Positions 1 to 7,153 of a DNA stretch of 33,959 nt are shown piece after piece. Within the stretch, counting starts at the first letter, position 1, and every line of letters starts with the position of its first letter. The DNA is from Flavobacteriaceae bacterium (lineage in GTDB: Bacteria; Bacteroidota; Bacteroidia; Flavobacteriales; Flavobacteriaceae). A model generated the notes under the pieces. It was not told the origin of the DNA. It saw nothing but the letters and a program-made list of their open reading frames with translations, and made no database searches. A program made the translations under genes and the position numbers. The stretch lies in NCBI GenBank assembly GCA_030835825.1, contig JAURRA010000011.1, positions 1 through 33,959 on the forward strand, given 5' to 3'.

Positions 1-134
1 TACAAATATCACCTCAACAAGGCGGATGGAATGGCAATTACAATGGTTATAAAATGCCAGCAGCCGACTACTGGTTTCATGCAACACTACAAGATGGCAG
101 ATCCTTTAAAGGCCATTTTACGCTGAAAAGATAA
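1..134 (+). CDS. C-terminus of a T9SS type B sorting-domain secreted protein (partial)
   Basis: Only the last 43 codons are present; the gene begins upstream of the window. The frame starting at base 3 reads through GGWNGNYNGYKMPAADYW and ends with an FKGHFTLKR-type terminus before a TAA at 132-134. That pattern (GWNG.YNG..M...DYW, then DGR.FKGHFTLKR) is the end of the gliding-motility-associated / type B C-terminal domain that directs proteins to the type IX secretion system of Bacteroidota, so the protein is expected to be exported across the outer membrane. The functional part of the protein lies outside the window and cannot be judged. Confidence 0.85.
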   Translation, partial: QISPQQGGWNGNYNGYKMPAADYWFHATLQDGRSFKGHFTLKR

Positions 135-147
135 AGTTTGAGGACTA

Positions 148-164
148 TTTTAGATGATCTAAAA
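148..164. other. short AT-rich hairpin between genes
   Basis: A 7-bp perfect stem (ttttaga / tctaaaa) with a 3-base loop sits between the stop of the secreted-protein gene at 134 and the next promoter box at 174. It has no downstream T tract, so it is at best a weak terminator. Its presence argues that the next gene starts after it. Confidence 0.35.
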
Positions 165-173
165 ACATTACCC

Positions 174-181
174 TATTTTTG
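174..181 (+). promoter_or_regulatory. Bacteroidota -7 box for the nucleotidyltransferase gene
   Basis: TATTTTTG matches the TAnnTTTG -7 element exactly and ends 16 bases before the ATG at 198. No clear -33 TTTG is visible at 19-21 bp upstream. Confidence 0.55.
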
Positions 182-197
182 CATCAAATTATTTAGA

Positions 198-1082
198 ATG
201 ACATTATTATTGATGGCCGCAGGTAGTGGCAGCAGATACGGAAAACTCAAACAGTTTGACGGATTAGGAGTTAATGAAGAATTTTTAATGGAGTTCAGTA
301 TTTTCGATGCTATAGAAAATGGCTTTGACCATATTGTCGTCATCACGAAATCTGAAAACCAATCTTTTTTACAAAATTATTTAAATGAGCGCTTACCACA
401 AGGGGTCAATGTCGATGTTATAGTCCAATCGATCGATGACCTGCCGGAAGGCACAAGCCATGAGAAAATAAGAGAAAAGCCCTGGGGTACAGCACACGCC
501 GTATGGTCAGCACGGAATTTCATCAAAGGAGATTTTGTAATTATTAATGCCGATGATTACTATGGCAAGCCAGCGTTTTCGGCAGCAGCTGATTTTATAA
601 AAGAAAATAAACAAAGTCATTTTGGCTTGGTCACTTATAAACTAAGCGATACGCTTTCAAATCATGGCTCTGTATCTCGCGGCGTATGCAAAGTAGATGG
701 AGATAAACTTGTTTCTATTGAAGAATTTACCAAAATAGAAGCCATTGAAGGAGAAATAATAGATCAAACTTCGGGTATTAATTTACAACCCCATGACCTG
801 GTATCCATGAATTTTTGGGTATGTAATGACAAAATTTTTGACTATATCGGCACTTATTTTAAGTCCTTTTTGGCTATCGAAGACAACCTAGAAAAATCAG
901 AAATATATCTCCCGTTTGTCATTCAAGAAATGATGATTCAAGGGGTTGTTGAAGTTGGAGCCATTCAAGTTAAAAGCCCTTGGTTTGGAGTGACCTATTA
1001 CAACGATAAACTAAGTGCACAATCAGCGATTAAGGGGTTTACGGAACAGGGGCTTTATCCATCGCCCATGTGGCATAATTAA
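198..1082 (+). CDS. NTP transferase family nucleotidyltransferase (sugar-nucleotide type)
   Basis: This 294-residue protein has the GT-A-like nucleotidyltransferase fold signature. The N-terminus carries AAGSGSRYG (residues 7-15), the nucleotide-binding loop, and INADDYYG in the middle supplies the paired Asp expected to hold Mg2+. It should transfer a nucleotidyl group from an NTP to a phosphorylated sugar or similar substrate in the cytosol, but the substrate cannot be read from sequence. The ATG at 198 is preferred over a TTG at 138 because residues encoded before 198 resemble nothing, and a hairpin and a -7 box occupy that stretch. Its stop codon directly abuts the stop of the convergent rhodanese gene, with no bases between. 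Confidence 0.8.
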   Translation: MTLLLMAAGSGSRYGKLKQFDGLGVNEEFLMEFSIFDAIENGFDHIVVITKSENQSFLQNYLNERLPQGVNVDVIVQSIDDLPEGTSHEKIREKPWGTAHAVWSARNFIKGDFVIINADDYYGKPAFSAAADFIKENKQSHFGLVTYKLSDTLSNHGSVSRGVCKVDGDKLVSIEEFTKIEAIEGEIIDQTSGINLQPHDLVSMNFWVCNDKIFDYIGTYFKSFLAIEDNLEKSEIYLPFVIQEMMIQGVVEVGAIQVKSPWFGVTYYNDKLSAQSAIKGFTEQGLYPSPMWHN

Positions 1083-1484
1083 TCAATCGGGTGAGACTAC
1101 TGGAAGTCCCAAATTGGTCCATTGAGAGATTCCTCCTTCAAGGTTATACACTTTGACAAAGCCATTTTTTTCAAGAAATTCAGCGCAAGTACTACTTCTT
1201 CCTCCAGACTTACAATAAACGATAATGGGTTCAGAGGGATCAAGAGTCTTAATTTGAATGTTAAAGGCATCCGATAAATAGTCCATATTCACAGCATTTT
1301 CAATGGCTCCTGTCTGAAACTCAGCTGGAGTTCGCACGTCTAATAACTTAAAATTATTTTGGTCGAGGAGATCGGACATTTCTTCAGCCGTTACCATTTC
1401 AATTACAGAATTATCTTGATCTCTACAACTCCAGTAAAGGAACATCGATGTCATAGCAAAAAAGACAATAAAATACTTTTTCAT
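1083..1484 (-). CDS. rhodanese-like domain lipoprotein
   Basis: The 133-residue product begins MKKYFIVFFAM, a short basic start plus hydrophobic stretch ending at Cys20 (YWSC). This looks like a loose Bacteroidota lipoprotein signal, so the protein is probably anchored in the cell envelope. The rest is a single rhodanese domain with the conserved LLDVRTPAEF segment and the active-site loop CKSGGRSS, whose Cys would carry the persulfide. It lies 11 bases downstream of a second, cytosolic rhodanese gene and is presumably cotranscribed. The ATG at 1484 is chosen because it starts the signal sequence; the longer in-frame start at 1517 would overlap the upstream gene. Confidence 0.82.
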   Translation of the reverse strand: MKKYFIVFFAMTSMFLYWSCRDQDNSVIEMVTAEEMSDLLDQNNFKLLDVRTPAEFQTGAIENAVNMDYLSDAFNIQIKTLDPSEPIIVYCKSGGRSSTCAEFLEKNGFVKVYNLEGGISQWTNLGLPVVSPD

Positions 1485-1495
1485 AACATATGTTG

Positions 1496-1804
1496 TTACA
1501 CTACAGCACCCTGCCATTCTAGGATGCCACCCAGCAAATTTCTAGTGTCTTTAAATCCCATTTGATTCATTACGGCACATGCTTGGGCACTTCGTGCGCC
1601 AGAACGACAATAAACAAAATACCTAACTGACTGGTCTAAAGTCTGCAATTTTTCCATAAAACCATGAGGGTCAGATATATTTATATTGACAGCATTGGGA
1701 ATCATTCCCTCGGCTACTTCTTCAGGTGTTCGGACATCCAAAATTACCGAATCTTGATCGACAAGAGCCTGATCGGACCATTCCTGTTGCGATAAATCTG
1801 TCAT
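1496..1804 (-). CDS. cytosolic single-domain rhodanese
   Basis: A 102-residue, single-domain rhodanese without signal peptide. It has ILDVRTPEEVAEG near residues 21-33 and the active-site loop CRSGARSA near residue 69, with Cys as the expected sulfur carrier. It is first in a two-gene minus-strand unit with the rhodanese lipoprotein, so the pair may act on either side of the inner membrane. The two domains are divergent from each other, so this is not a recent tandem copy. The physiological sulfur acceptor is unknown. A 7/8 match to the -7 box (TATTATTG, minus strand, 1826-1833) is the only promoter candidate. Confidence 0.85.
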   Translation of the reverse strand: MTDLSQQEWSDQALVDQDSVILDVRTPEEVAEGMIPNAVNINISDPHGFMEKLQTLDQSVRYFVYCRSGARSAQACAVMNQMGFKDTRNLLGGILEWQGAVV

Positions 1805-1878
1805 AAATATTGATTTAAGAGATTACAATAATACTAAATTTTAGGGCTGTAACGTGGATTTGTGGTAATTTAAAATTA

Positions 1879-1890
1879 ACAAATATTTGT
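1879..1890. promoter_or_regulatory. 12-bp perfect palindrome in a divergent intergenic region
   Basis: ACAAATATTTGT reads the same on both strands and lies in the 146-base gap between the divergent rhodanese and YceI genes, upstream of both. It has the form of a dimeric regulator operator, but in AT-rich DNA a chance palindrome of this length is possible and no known regulator site is matched. Confidence 0.3.
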
Positions 1891-1923
1891 GAAATTTGAG
1901 TAAAAGAACCCGTCGAATAATGA

Positions 1924-1931
1924 TAATTTTG
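1924..1931 (+). promoter_or_regulatory. Bacteroidota -7 box for the yceI-like gene
   Basis: TAATTTTG matches TAnnTTTG exactly and ends 19 bases before the ATG at 1951. TTTG at 1895-1898 is 25 bp upstream, a little far for a standard -33 element. Confidence 0.55.
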
Positions 1932-1950
1932 ACCATCTAAAAAAAAGACT

Positions 1951-2514
1951 ATGAAAAGCTATTTACTATCCCTATTTGCCCTTGCATCCTTTACCTACGG
2001 ATTCTCCAATACGATCAAACCTGTACCTGTCAAACTTTCTGAAAGTAAAGTTTCTTGGAAAGGCTATAAGGTAACTGGATCTCACAGAGGAGAAATTGCA
2101 CTGACTTTTGGGGAATTGGTCATTGAAGATGGCGTCCTTAAGGGAGGGAAATTTTTGATTGATATGGCTTCAATAAACTGCACAGACCTTTCAGGTGACA
2201 GCAAAGGCAAATTGGAGGGACATTTGAAATCTGAAGATTTTTTCTCTGTAGAGGAATTCCCGGAGTCTTCAATGGTTTTCACCTCAATAAGTGGAACAGG
2301 ATCATATTACGATGTGGTTGCCGACTTAACCATTAAAGGAAATACCAAATCCATTGCATTCAATGTGACCCTAACTAAGGACAAGGCTTATGCCCGATTA
2401 AAAATTGATCGATCTGAATTTGATGTACGCTACGGATCAAACAGTTTTTTTGAAAATTTAGCCGACAGAGCTATTTATGACGAATTTGACCTCGATGTAG
2501 AGTTGACCTATTAG
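1951..2514 (+). CDS. secreted YceI family protein
   Basis: The 187-residue product starts MKSYLLSLFALASFTYGFSN, a clear Sec signal peptide, and continues with a YceI-like lipocalin-fold beta-barrel. Recognisable family segments are SKVSWKGYKVTGSHRG, the FLIDMASI strand, GHLKSEDFFSVEEFP (the L.S.DFFd...P signature) and VADLTIKGNTKSI. YceI proteins bind isoprenoid-type lipids in an internal cavity, usually in the periplasm; the ligand here is unknown. The gene stands alone between a -7 box and a strong terminator, and is transcribed divergently from the rhodanese pair. Confidence 0.88.
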   Translation: MKSYLLSLFALASFTYGFSNTIKPVPVKLSESKVSWKGYKVTGSHRGEIALTFGELVIEDGVLKGGKFLIDMASINCTDLSGDSKGKLEGHLKSEDFFSVEEFPESSMVFTSISGTGSYYDVVADLTIKGNTKSIAFNVTLTKDKAYARLKIDRSEFDVRYGSNSFFENLADRAIYDEFDLDVELTY

Positions 2515-2532
2515 TACGATCGCAACACCTTT

Positions 2533-2564
2533 ATAAATCCCGTTTCGACGGGATTTATTTTTTT
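2533..2564 (+). terminator. Rho-independent terminator of the yceI-like gene
   Basis: An 11-bp perfect stem (2533-2543 with 2548-2558) closes a TTCG loop and is followed by a T run to 2564. The 3' arm includes the stop codon of the convergent yaaA gene (2555-2557), so the two genes share this sequence. There is no T run in the other direction, so it should act mainly on the plus strand. Confidence 0.9.
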
Positions 2565-3316
2565 ACAAAAACTGGTTCTGTTAGCGATGATTCAGAAGCT
2601 AAAAATCGATAGCCATCAACTTGAAAATCTTGCAACCCTTCGGCAGTTCTTATATCGTTTTCAATGATATATCGCGCCATCAAACCTCGTGCTTGTTTTG
2701 CGAAAATCGCGATGGTTTTTAAAGTCCCATTTTTCACAACTTTGAATTGTGGTGAAACCACCGTACAATCTAATGTTTTGATGTCTATTGCCTTGAAATA
2801 CTCATTGCTTGCTAAATTAATTAACAATTTATCCTCTTCCAATTCATTTTGAAGCGCCTGAGTAATCTTAGCTTTCCAAAAAGCGTAGAGATTTGCATTT
2901 TTTCCAGCCGGAAATTTTGTTTTCATCTCCAATCTATAGGGCTGAATCAAATCGAAAGGTTTGAGCAAACCATAAAGTCCCGAAATAATACGCAACGAAT
3001 TCTCAAGTCTTGGAAGTAAACTGGTGTTTAGACTATAGACATCCAATCCTTTATAAACATCTCCATCGAAAGCAAAAACTGCCTGACGGGCGTTTGATTC
3101 AGTGAAAGGCAGCCTCCAATTTTGGTTTCTTTCGTAATTGAGTTGACCAAGGGAAGGAGAAATATCCATTAATTTAGACAATTGATTGGCCGATTTTTTC
3201 TTGAGCGCTCTATTAATTATTTCAGACTCAGCTAAAAAAGCACTTTGAGTACTGTGATCAGTAGTTACTTTTCTGTCAAAATCTAAGGACTTGGCTGGAG
3301 AGATAACTATTTTCAT
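2555..3316 (-). CDS. yaaA: peroxide stress protein YaaA (DUF328/UPF0246)
   Basis: At 253 residues this matches the usual length of YaaA. It starts with the family signature MKIVISPAKSLDF and contains FDGDVYKGLD, GLYGLLKPFDLIQPYRLEM and FAKQARGLMARYII, all hallmarks of the family. E. coli YaaA lowers intracellular free iron during hydrogen peroxide stress and binds DNA; a similar cytosolic protective role is inferred here. It lies 51 bases downstream of rluD on the same strand but has its own well-formed promoter, so it may be expressed separately. Confidence 0.93.
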   Translation of the reverse strand: MKIVISPAKSLDFDRKVTTDHSTQSAFLAESEIINRALKKKSANQLSKLMDISPSLGQLNYERNQNWRLPFTESNARQAVFAFDGDVYKGLDVYSLNTSLLPRLENSLRIISGLYGLLKPFDLIQPYRLEMKTKFPAGKNANLYAFWKAKITQALQNELEEDKLLINLASNEYFKAIDIKTLDCTVVSPQFKVVKNGTLKTIAIFAKQARGLMARYIIENDIRTAEGLQDFQVDGYRFLASESSLTEPVFVKK

Positions 3317-3330
3317 ATTATATGTTTTTT

Positions 3331-3362
3331 CAAAAATAAAGAATAAGTGAGACTAGTTCAAA
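3331..3362 (-). promoter_or_regulatory. Bacteroidota -33/-7 promoter of yaaA
   Basis: On the minus strand TTTG (3362-3359) and TATTTTTG (3338-3331) are separated by 20 bp, the spacing expected for the Bacteroidota primary sigma factor. The -7 box ends 14 bases before the yaaA ATG. This is the best-formed promoter in the window. Confidence 0.75.
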
Positions 3363-3367
3363 CGGAA

Positions 3368-4405
3368 TTACATTTGGGCGTGACTGGCATAATTGCGCCA
3401 TTTTTCAATACATAGTTGCATATCATTAGGCAAAGGAGTGGTAAAGGAAAGCCGTTTTCCAGTCACTGGGTGCTCAAATCCCAAGGATTGCGCATGCAGA
3501 CCTTGTCTTGGCAATACAGAAAAGCAGTTTTGAACAAATTGCTTGTACTTCGTAAAAGTAGTCCCCTTTAAAACAGCATCACCGCCATATCTCGCATCAT
3601 TGAACAAGGTGTGACCAATATGTTTCATGTGAACTCTAATTTGATGCGTTCTTCCTGTTTCTAGTCGACATGTCAAAAGCGTCACGTATCCCAACCGCTC
3701 TTGAATTTCGTAATGGGTAATCGCTGGTTTTCCTTTATATTCATCATCCCCCAAAAAGATCGTGTTTTGCAATCTGTTTTTAGGGTGACGACCAATATTG
3801 CCTTCTACCGTCCCTTTATCGTGCTCTACAGATCCCCAAACTAAGGCAGCATATGATCTTTCGGAGGTTTTGTCAAAAAACTGTCTTGCCAAATGCGTCA
3901 TAGCCTGCTCTGTCTTTGCTACCACCAATAATCCGCTGGTATCTTTATCAATTCTATGAACCAAACCAGGTCGATTATCCGAATTAAGTGGAAGACCATT
4001 AAAATGATGGAGCAAGGCATTGATTAGAGTTCCAGAATAGTTGCCATGCCCGGGATGTACAACCATTCCCGCAGCTTTATTGACAACCATTAAATCATCG
4101 TCTTCAAAGACAATATCCAATGGAATATCCTCAGGGGTAAGCAAATTCTCATATGGCGGATGGGCAAACATGACCTGAACCTTATCGCCAGGTTTTACCT
4201 TATAATTAGATTTAACGGTCATGTTATTGACAAAAATAGCTCCGTCTTTTGCTGCAGCTTGAATTTTATTTCGAGAGGCATTTTCAACAAAATTCATGAT
4301 AAATTTATCCACCCTCAAAGGCGATTGACTAGGCGCTGCAATAAAGGAGTGATGCTCAAACAAATTGTCGTCATCTTCTTGATAGTCGTCGTTATTTAGT
4401 ATCAT
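3368..4405 (-). CDS. rluD: RluD-type 23S rRNA pseudouridine synthase (RluA family)
   Basis: The 345-residue protein has an N-terminal S4 RNA-binding domain (about residues 29-80, SPLRVDKFIMNFV...) followed by the RluA catalytic domain. The signature HRIDKDTSGLLVVAK begins at residue 150, with Asp153 as the catalytic residue, and RTHQIRVHMKHIGH lies further on. RluD isomerises uridines in helix 69 of 23S rRNA; which positions are modified here is inferred from the family. An acidic N-terminal tail (DDYQEDDD) precedes the S4 domain. Its ATG overlaps the stop of the PASTA gene by 4 bases (ATGA), indicating translational coupling. Confidence 0.88.
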   Translation of the reverse strand: MILNNDDYQEDDDNLFEHHSFIAAPSQSPLRVDKFIMNFVENASRNKIQAAAKDGAIFVNNMTVKSNYKVKPGDKVQVMFAHPPYENLLTPEDIPLDIVFEDDDLMVVNKAAGMVVHPGHGNYSGTLINALLHHFNGLPLNSDNRPGLVHRIDKDTSGLLVVAKTEQAMTHLARQFFDKTSERSYAALVWGSVEHDKGTVEGNIGRHPKNRLQNTIFLGDDEYKGKPAITHYEIQERLGYVTLLTCRLETGRTHQIRVHMKHIGHTLFNDARYGGDAVLKGTTFTKYKQFVQNCFSVLPRQGLHAQSLGFEHPVTGKRLSFTTPLPNDMQLCIEKWRNYASHAQM

Positions 4406-4971
4406 GGTATATATTGTCCTCCTTTACCATTGCCTAAAATCAATACAATTTTAGAATTTTCTTCTAGCAATTCTCCAGGCTCAATGGGTTGATTGTTGGC
4501 GATTAATGAAATAACCTCATCGCGTCCAATGTCATTTTTATATATGGTATCCCCTATTTGAAAGCCCGCTGAAAGGAGGGACTTCTCGGCCTGCCGGTAG
4601 GTCTGCCTTACAATTCTAGGAACTCTAATTTTTTTATAATCAGATAAGTTTACCATCAAATAGATCTTGCGATCTACTTTTACTTGTGAGGCTGCTGCTG
4701 GTGTTTGTTCTAAAACCGAACGTTTTGGAAAATTCGGATTATAACGGGTTGAATCTTGAATTAAAAAAACCAAATCACTGGATTCGATAGCCTGTCTCGC
4801 CTCATCCAAACTCATTCCCACCACATCGGGAACAACAACAAATTCATTGTGACGGGTGTAATGTCTTAGCCATTGCGTGGCCAAGACAATTAAAACAATC
4901 ACCGCCAAGGCCATCATTATAACATGTCTTGCGATTGGTTTCTTTAAAATTTGACGTAAAAAAGAGATCAT
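4402..4971 (-). CDS. membrane-anchored protein with two PASTA domains
   Basis: This 189-residue protein has one transmembrane segment (about residues 16-34) and then two PASTA repeats, starting near VVVPDVVGMSLDEAR and RVPRIVRQTYRQAEK. PASTA domains in Firmicutes and Actinobacteria bind peptidoglycan fragments or beta-lactams on Ser/Thr kinases and PBPs. Here there is no kinase or transferase domain, so it is a stand-alone envelope sensor or scaffold. Its 4-base overlap with rluD and the divergent ddl (D-Ala-D-Ala ligase) 86 bases away hint at a cell-wall link; the gene set is common in flavobacteria. Confidence 0.88.
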   Translation of the reverse strand: MISFLRQILKKPIARHVIMMALAVIVLIVLATQWLRHYTRHNEFVVVPDVVGMSLDEARQAIESSDLVFLIQDSTRYNPNFPKRSVLEQTPAAASQVKVDRKIYLMVNLSDYKKIRVPRIVRQTYRQAEKSLLSAGFQIGDTIYKNDIGRDEVISLIANNQPIEPGELLEENSKIVLILGNGKGGQYIP

Positions 4972-5025
4972 GGAGAGTCATTTGTAAACCTGATTCTAAC
5001 AGCACGAACTTAATAAAAATATTGG

Positions 5026-5033
5026 TACTTTTA
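5026..5033 (+). promoter_or_regulatory. probable -7 box for ddl-coaD
   Basis: TACTTTTA matches TAnnTTTG at 7 of 8 positions and ends 24 bases before the ddl ATG at 5058. Confidence 0.35.
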
Positions 5034-5057
5034 CCATGAAAAGACATACTATTAGGC

Positions 5058-6044
5058 ATGAAACAAACGATTGTTATTTTTATGGGCGGGTTTTCTAGCG
5101 AGCGCTCCATCTCTATAAAGAGTGGCAATGTAGTTTTCGATGCCCTCGATCCCAATAAGTATGACAAATATAGAATTGTCGTTTCAGACAATCAATGGCA
5201 ATGTTTTGACGCATCGGGCGAAGAATGTCAGTTAGACAAGGGTAGTTTAAGTATTCGGTCTAAATCTAATTGGGTCAAAGCGGATTGTGCCATAATAGCT
5301 ATTCATGGTAGTCCAGGGGAAAATGGCCAGTTACAATCCTATCTAGATATGATTGGAATTCCCTACACAGGTTCTGGTGCCTATCCATCCGCTTTAACTT
5401 TTAACAAAAGGGATTGTCTGAGTGTTTTAAAAGAGATTGGAGTCCCATGTGCCACTTCTTATTTATTGAACCTTGGTGACCCTATAGACGCCGAAGCTAT
5501 TATCGCTAAGGTTGGGCTGCCTTGCTTTGTCAAGGCTAACTGTGCAGGTAGCAGCTATGGCATAACCAAAGTAAATATTGCATCCGAGCTGATGGGGGCC
5601 ATTGATGTAGCCTTCAGAGAAGGCAACGACCTATTGATCGAGTCCTGTCTCGAAGGTATTGAAGTTTCAGTTGGCGTCATTACTTATCGGGGTGAAACCG
5701 TGGCTTTACCCGTAACTGAGATTGTGACAAGTAATGCCTTTTTTGACTACGAGGCCAAATATTTAGGAAAATCACAGGAAATTACACCTGCCCGGATTTC
5801 AATTGAAATGACTAATGAGGTTCAAGCACTTGCGTTGAAAATTTTCAAACATTTGAACTTGTCAGGTTATTCTCGTAGCGAATTTATTTTTGTTGATCAA
5901 TTACCGCATCTTCTTGAAGTAAATACTATTCCTGGATTAACCAAAGAAAGTATTTTACCCAAACAAGCCGAGTCTGCAGGGATAAGTTTGAATCAATTAT
6001 TTGACAATGCCATTCAAGAGGCTTTAAAAAATAGCAAATTATAA
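5058..6044 (+). CDS. ddl: D-alanine--D-alanine ligase
   Basis: The 328-residue ATP-grasp enzyme joins two D-alanines for peptidoglycan precursor synthesis. The N-terminal domain has FMGGFSSERSISIKSG and the IHGSPGENGQLQ loop with YTGSGAYPSALTFNK. The central domain shows LPCFVKANCAGSSYGITK, and the C-terminal metal/phosphate region carries GYSRSEFI and LLEVNTIPGLTKES (normally LEVNT.PG.T..S), all positioned as in Ddl. It is followed after 4 bases by coaD and is transcribed away from the PASTA/rluD unit. Confidence 0.95.
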   Translation: MKQTIVIFMGGFSSERSISIKSGNVVFDALDPNKYDKYRIVVSDNQWQCFDASGEECQLDKGSLSIRSKSNWVKADCAIIAIHGSPGENGQLQSYLDMIGIPYTGSGAYPSALTFNKRDCLSVLKEIGVPCATSYLLNLGDPIDAEAIIAKVGLPCFVKANCAGSSYGITKVNIASELMGAIDVAFREGNDLLIESCLEGIEVSVGVITYRGETVALPVTEIVTSNAFFDYEAKYLGKSQEITPARISIEMTNEVQALALKIFKHLNLSGYSRSEFIFVDQLPHLLEVNTIPGLTKESILPKQAESAGISLNQLFDNAIQEALKNSKL

Positions 6045-6048
6045 AAGC

Positions 6049-6504
6049 ATGGAAAAAGCCCTATTTCCGGGATCATTTGACCCAATCACTCTAGGACATA
6101 TAGATATTGTAACACAAGGCCTGTTGTTGTTTGACGAAATTATTATCGCTGTTGGAGAAAATTCTAGTAAAAACAATCTGTTCACAATGGATCAGAGACT
6201 AGCGTTTATCACGGAGGTTTTCGAAAATAATCCTAAAATATCTGTCATTTCCTATAAAGGTATGACAGTCGATTTATGCCAAAAAATAGATGTTAATTTT
6301 ATTTTAAGAGGGTTGCGCAATTCTGTAGATTTTGAATTCGAAAAATCCATTGCACAAGTGAATCGGGACATGGCATCTGTAGAAACCGTATTTTTACTCG
6401 CATCAAGCACTACCGCTCACATTTCATCTACCATTGTGCGTGAGGTAATCAAAAATAATGGGGCATATCAGAAATTTGTTCCAAGTGCAGTAACAATCAA
6501 CTGA
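6049..6504 (+). CDS. coaD: phosphopantetheine adenylyltransferase
   Basis: CoaD (151 residues, near the family's usual 150-160) makes dephospho-CoA from 4'-phosphopantetheine and ATP, the penultimate step of CoA synthesis. The nucleotidyltransferase motif GSFDPITLGH occupies residues 8-17, LRGLRNSVDFEFE lies mid-protein, and the C-terminal ISSTIVRE is at residues 125-132. It follows ddl by 4 bases and is probably cotranscribed. Its last 8 bases overlap the 3' end of the convergent Nudix gene. Confidence 0.95.
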   Translation: MEKALFPGSFDPITLGHIDIVTQGLLLFDEIIIAVGENSSKNNLFTMDQRLAFITEVFENNPKISVISYKGMTVDLCQKIDVNFILRGLRNSVDFEFEKSIAQVNRDMASVETVFLLASSTTAHISSTIVREVIKNNGAYQKFVPSAVTIN

Positions 6505-7102
6505 CTTTGGTTTTGACATTTAATACACTAGCAATATTAGCATAGGCTTTTTGAGCGGCTTTTTGAGCTTGGTCTGAACCAAGCCATTCTGCTTTGGTTA
6601 TCCCCTCCGATTGCTCTGGACTCAGGGGACCGCTGTAGGTGGTTGTCATATCGAACCAATGGGTGATTTTTAGCTTGGTTTCACCATTGCGTTTAAACAA
6701 ATGATAAGTTGGCCCAATTGGACCAACCATTTTCAATTTTTTTACCCCTGTTTCTTCTTTAACCTCCCTCAAGGAACCTTCCTCTAGCGTCTCTTTTTTT
6801 TCTATCCTTCCTTTGGGTAAATCCCATTTATCATTCCTGAAAATAAAAAGGGTCTCTCCCAAAAGATTTGTGACCCGACCGCCGCCCGCGACAACTGTTT
6901 TTATTTTCTTCTGAAAATTTATTAAAAGCTTGTCGGAATTATGGTGGTACAAAAACAATTCTTGAATCTGCTTTTTTTTAAGATGGCGTAAAATCTCTTT
7001 GAGCGAAAATTTCTTGAGAGGAAAACTGTTTTCTGCGTCTGACTGAAATGATTCATCAGTCAAGAAAATAATTTTTGAATCCACATAAATAGGTATTCTC
7101 AT
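6497..7102 (-). CDS. Nudix hydrolase
   Basis: A 201-residue protein with a perfect Nudix box at residues 98-120 (G, five residues, E104, seven residues, REVKEETGV), the metal-binding signature for hydrolysis of nucleoside diphosphate-linked compounds. About 65 residues precede the Nudix domain and include a Lys-rich segment (LRHLKKKQIQ) without a recognised domain. The substrate is not predictable. It is divergent from pyrE, as in many flavobacteria. A 7/8 -7 box (TAGATTTA, minus strand, 7122-7129) may drive it. Confidence 0.88.
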   Translation of the reverse strand: MRIPIYVDSKIIFLTDESFQSDAENSFPLKKFSLKEILRHLKKKQIQELFLYHHNSDKLLINFQKKIKTVVAGGGRVTNLLGETLFIFRNDKWDLPKGRIEKKETLEEGSLREVKEETGVKKLKMVGPIGPTYHLFKRNGETKLKITHWFDMTTTYSGPLSPEQSEGITKAEWLGSDQAQKAAQKAYANIASVLNVKTKVS

Positions 7103-7141
7103 GCCACAATTTTGGAATGATTAAATCTATAAAATTTTATC

Positions 7142-7149
7142 TACTTTTG
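7142..7149 (+). promoter_or_regulatory. Bacteroidota -7 box for pyrE
   Basis: TACTTTTG matches TAnnTTTG exactly. Only 4 bases separate it from the pyrE ATG at 7154, so the transcript should be leaderless or nearly so. Confidence 0.6.
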
Positions 7150-7153
7150 CGCA

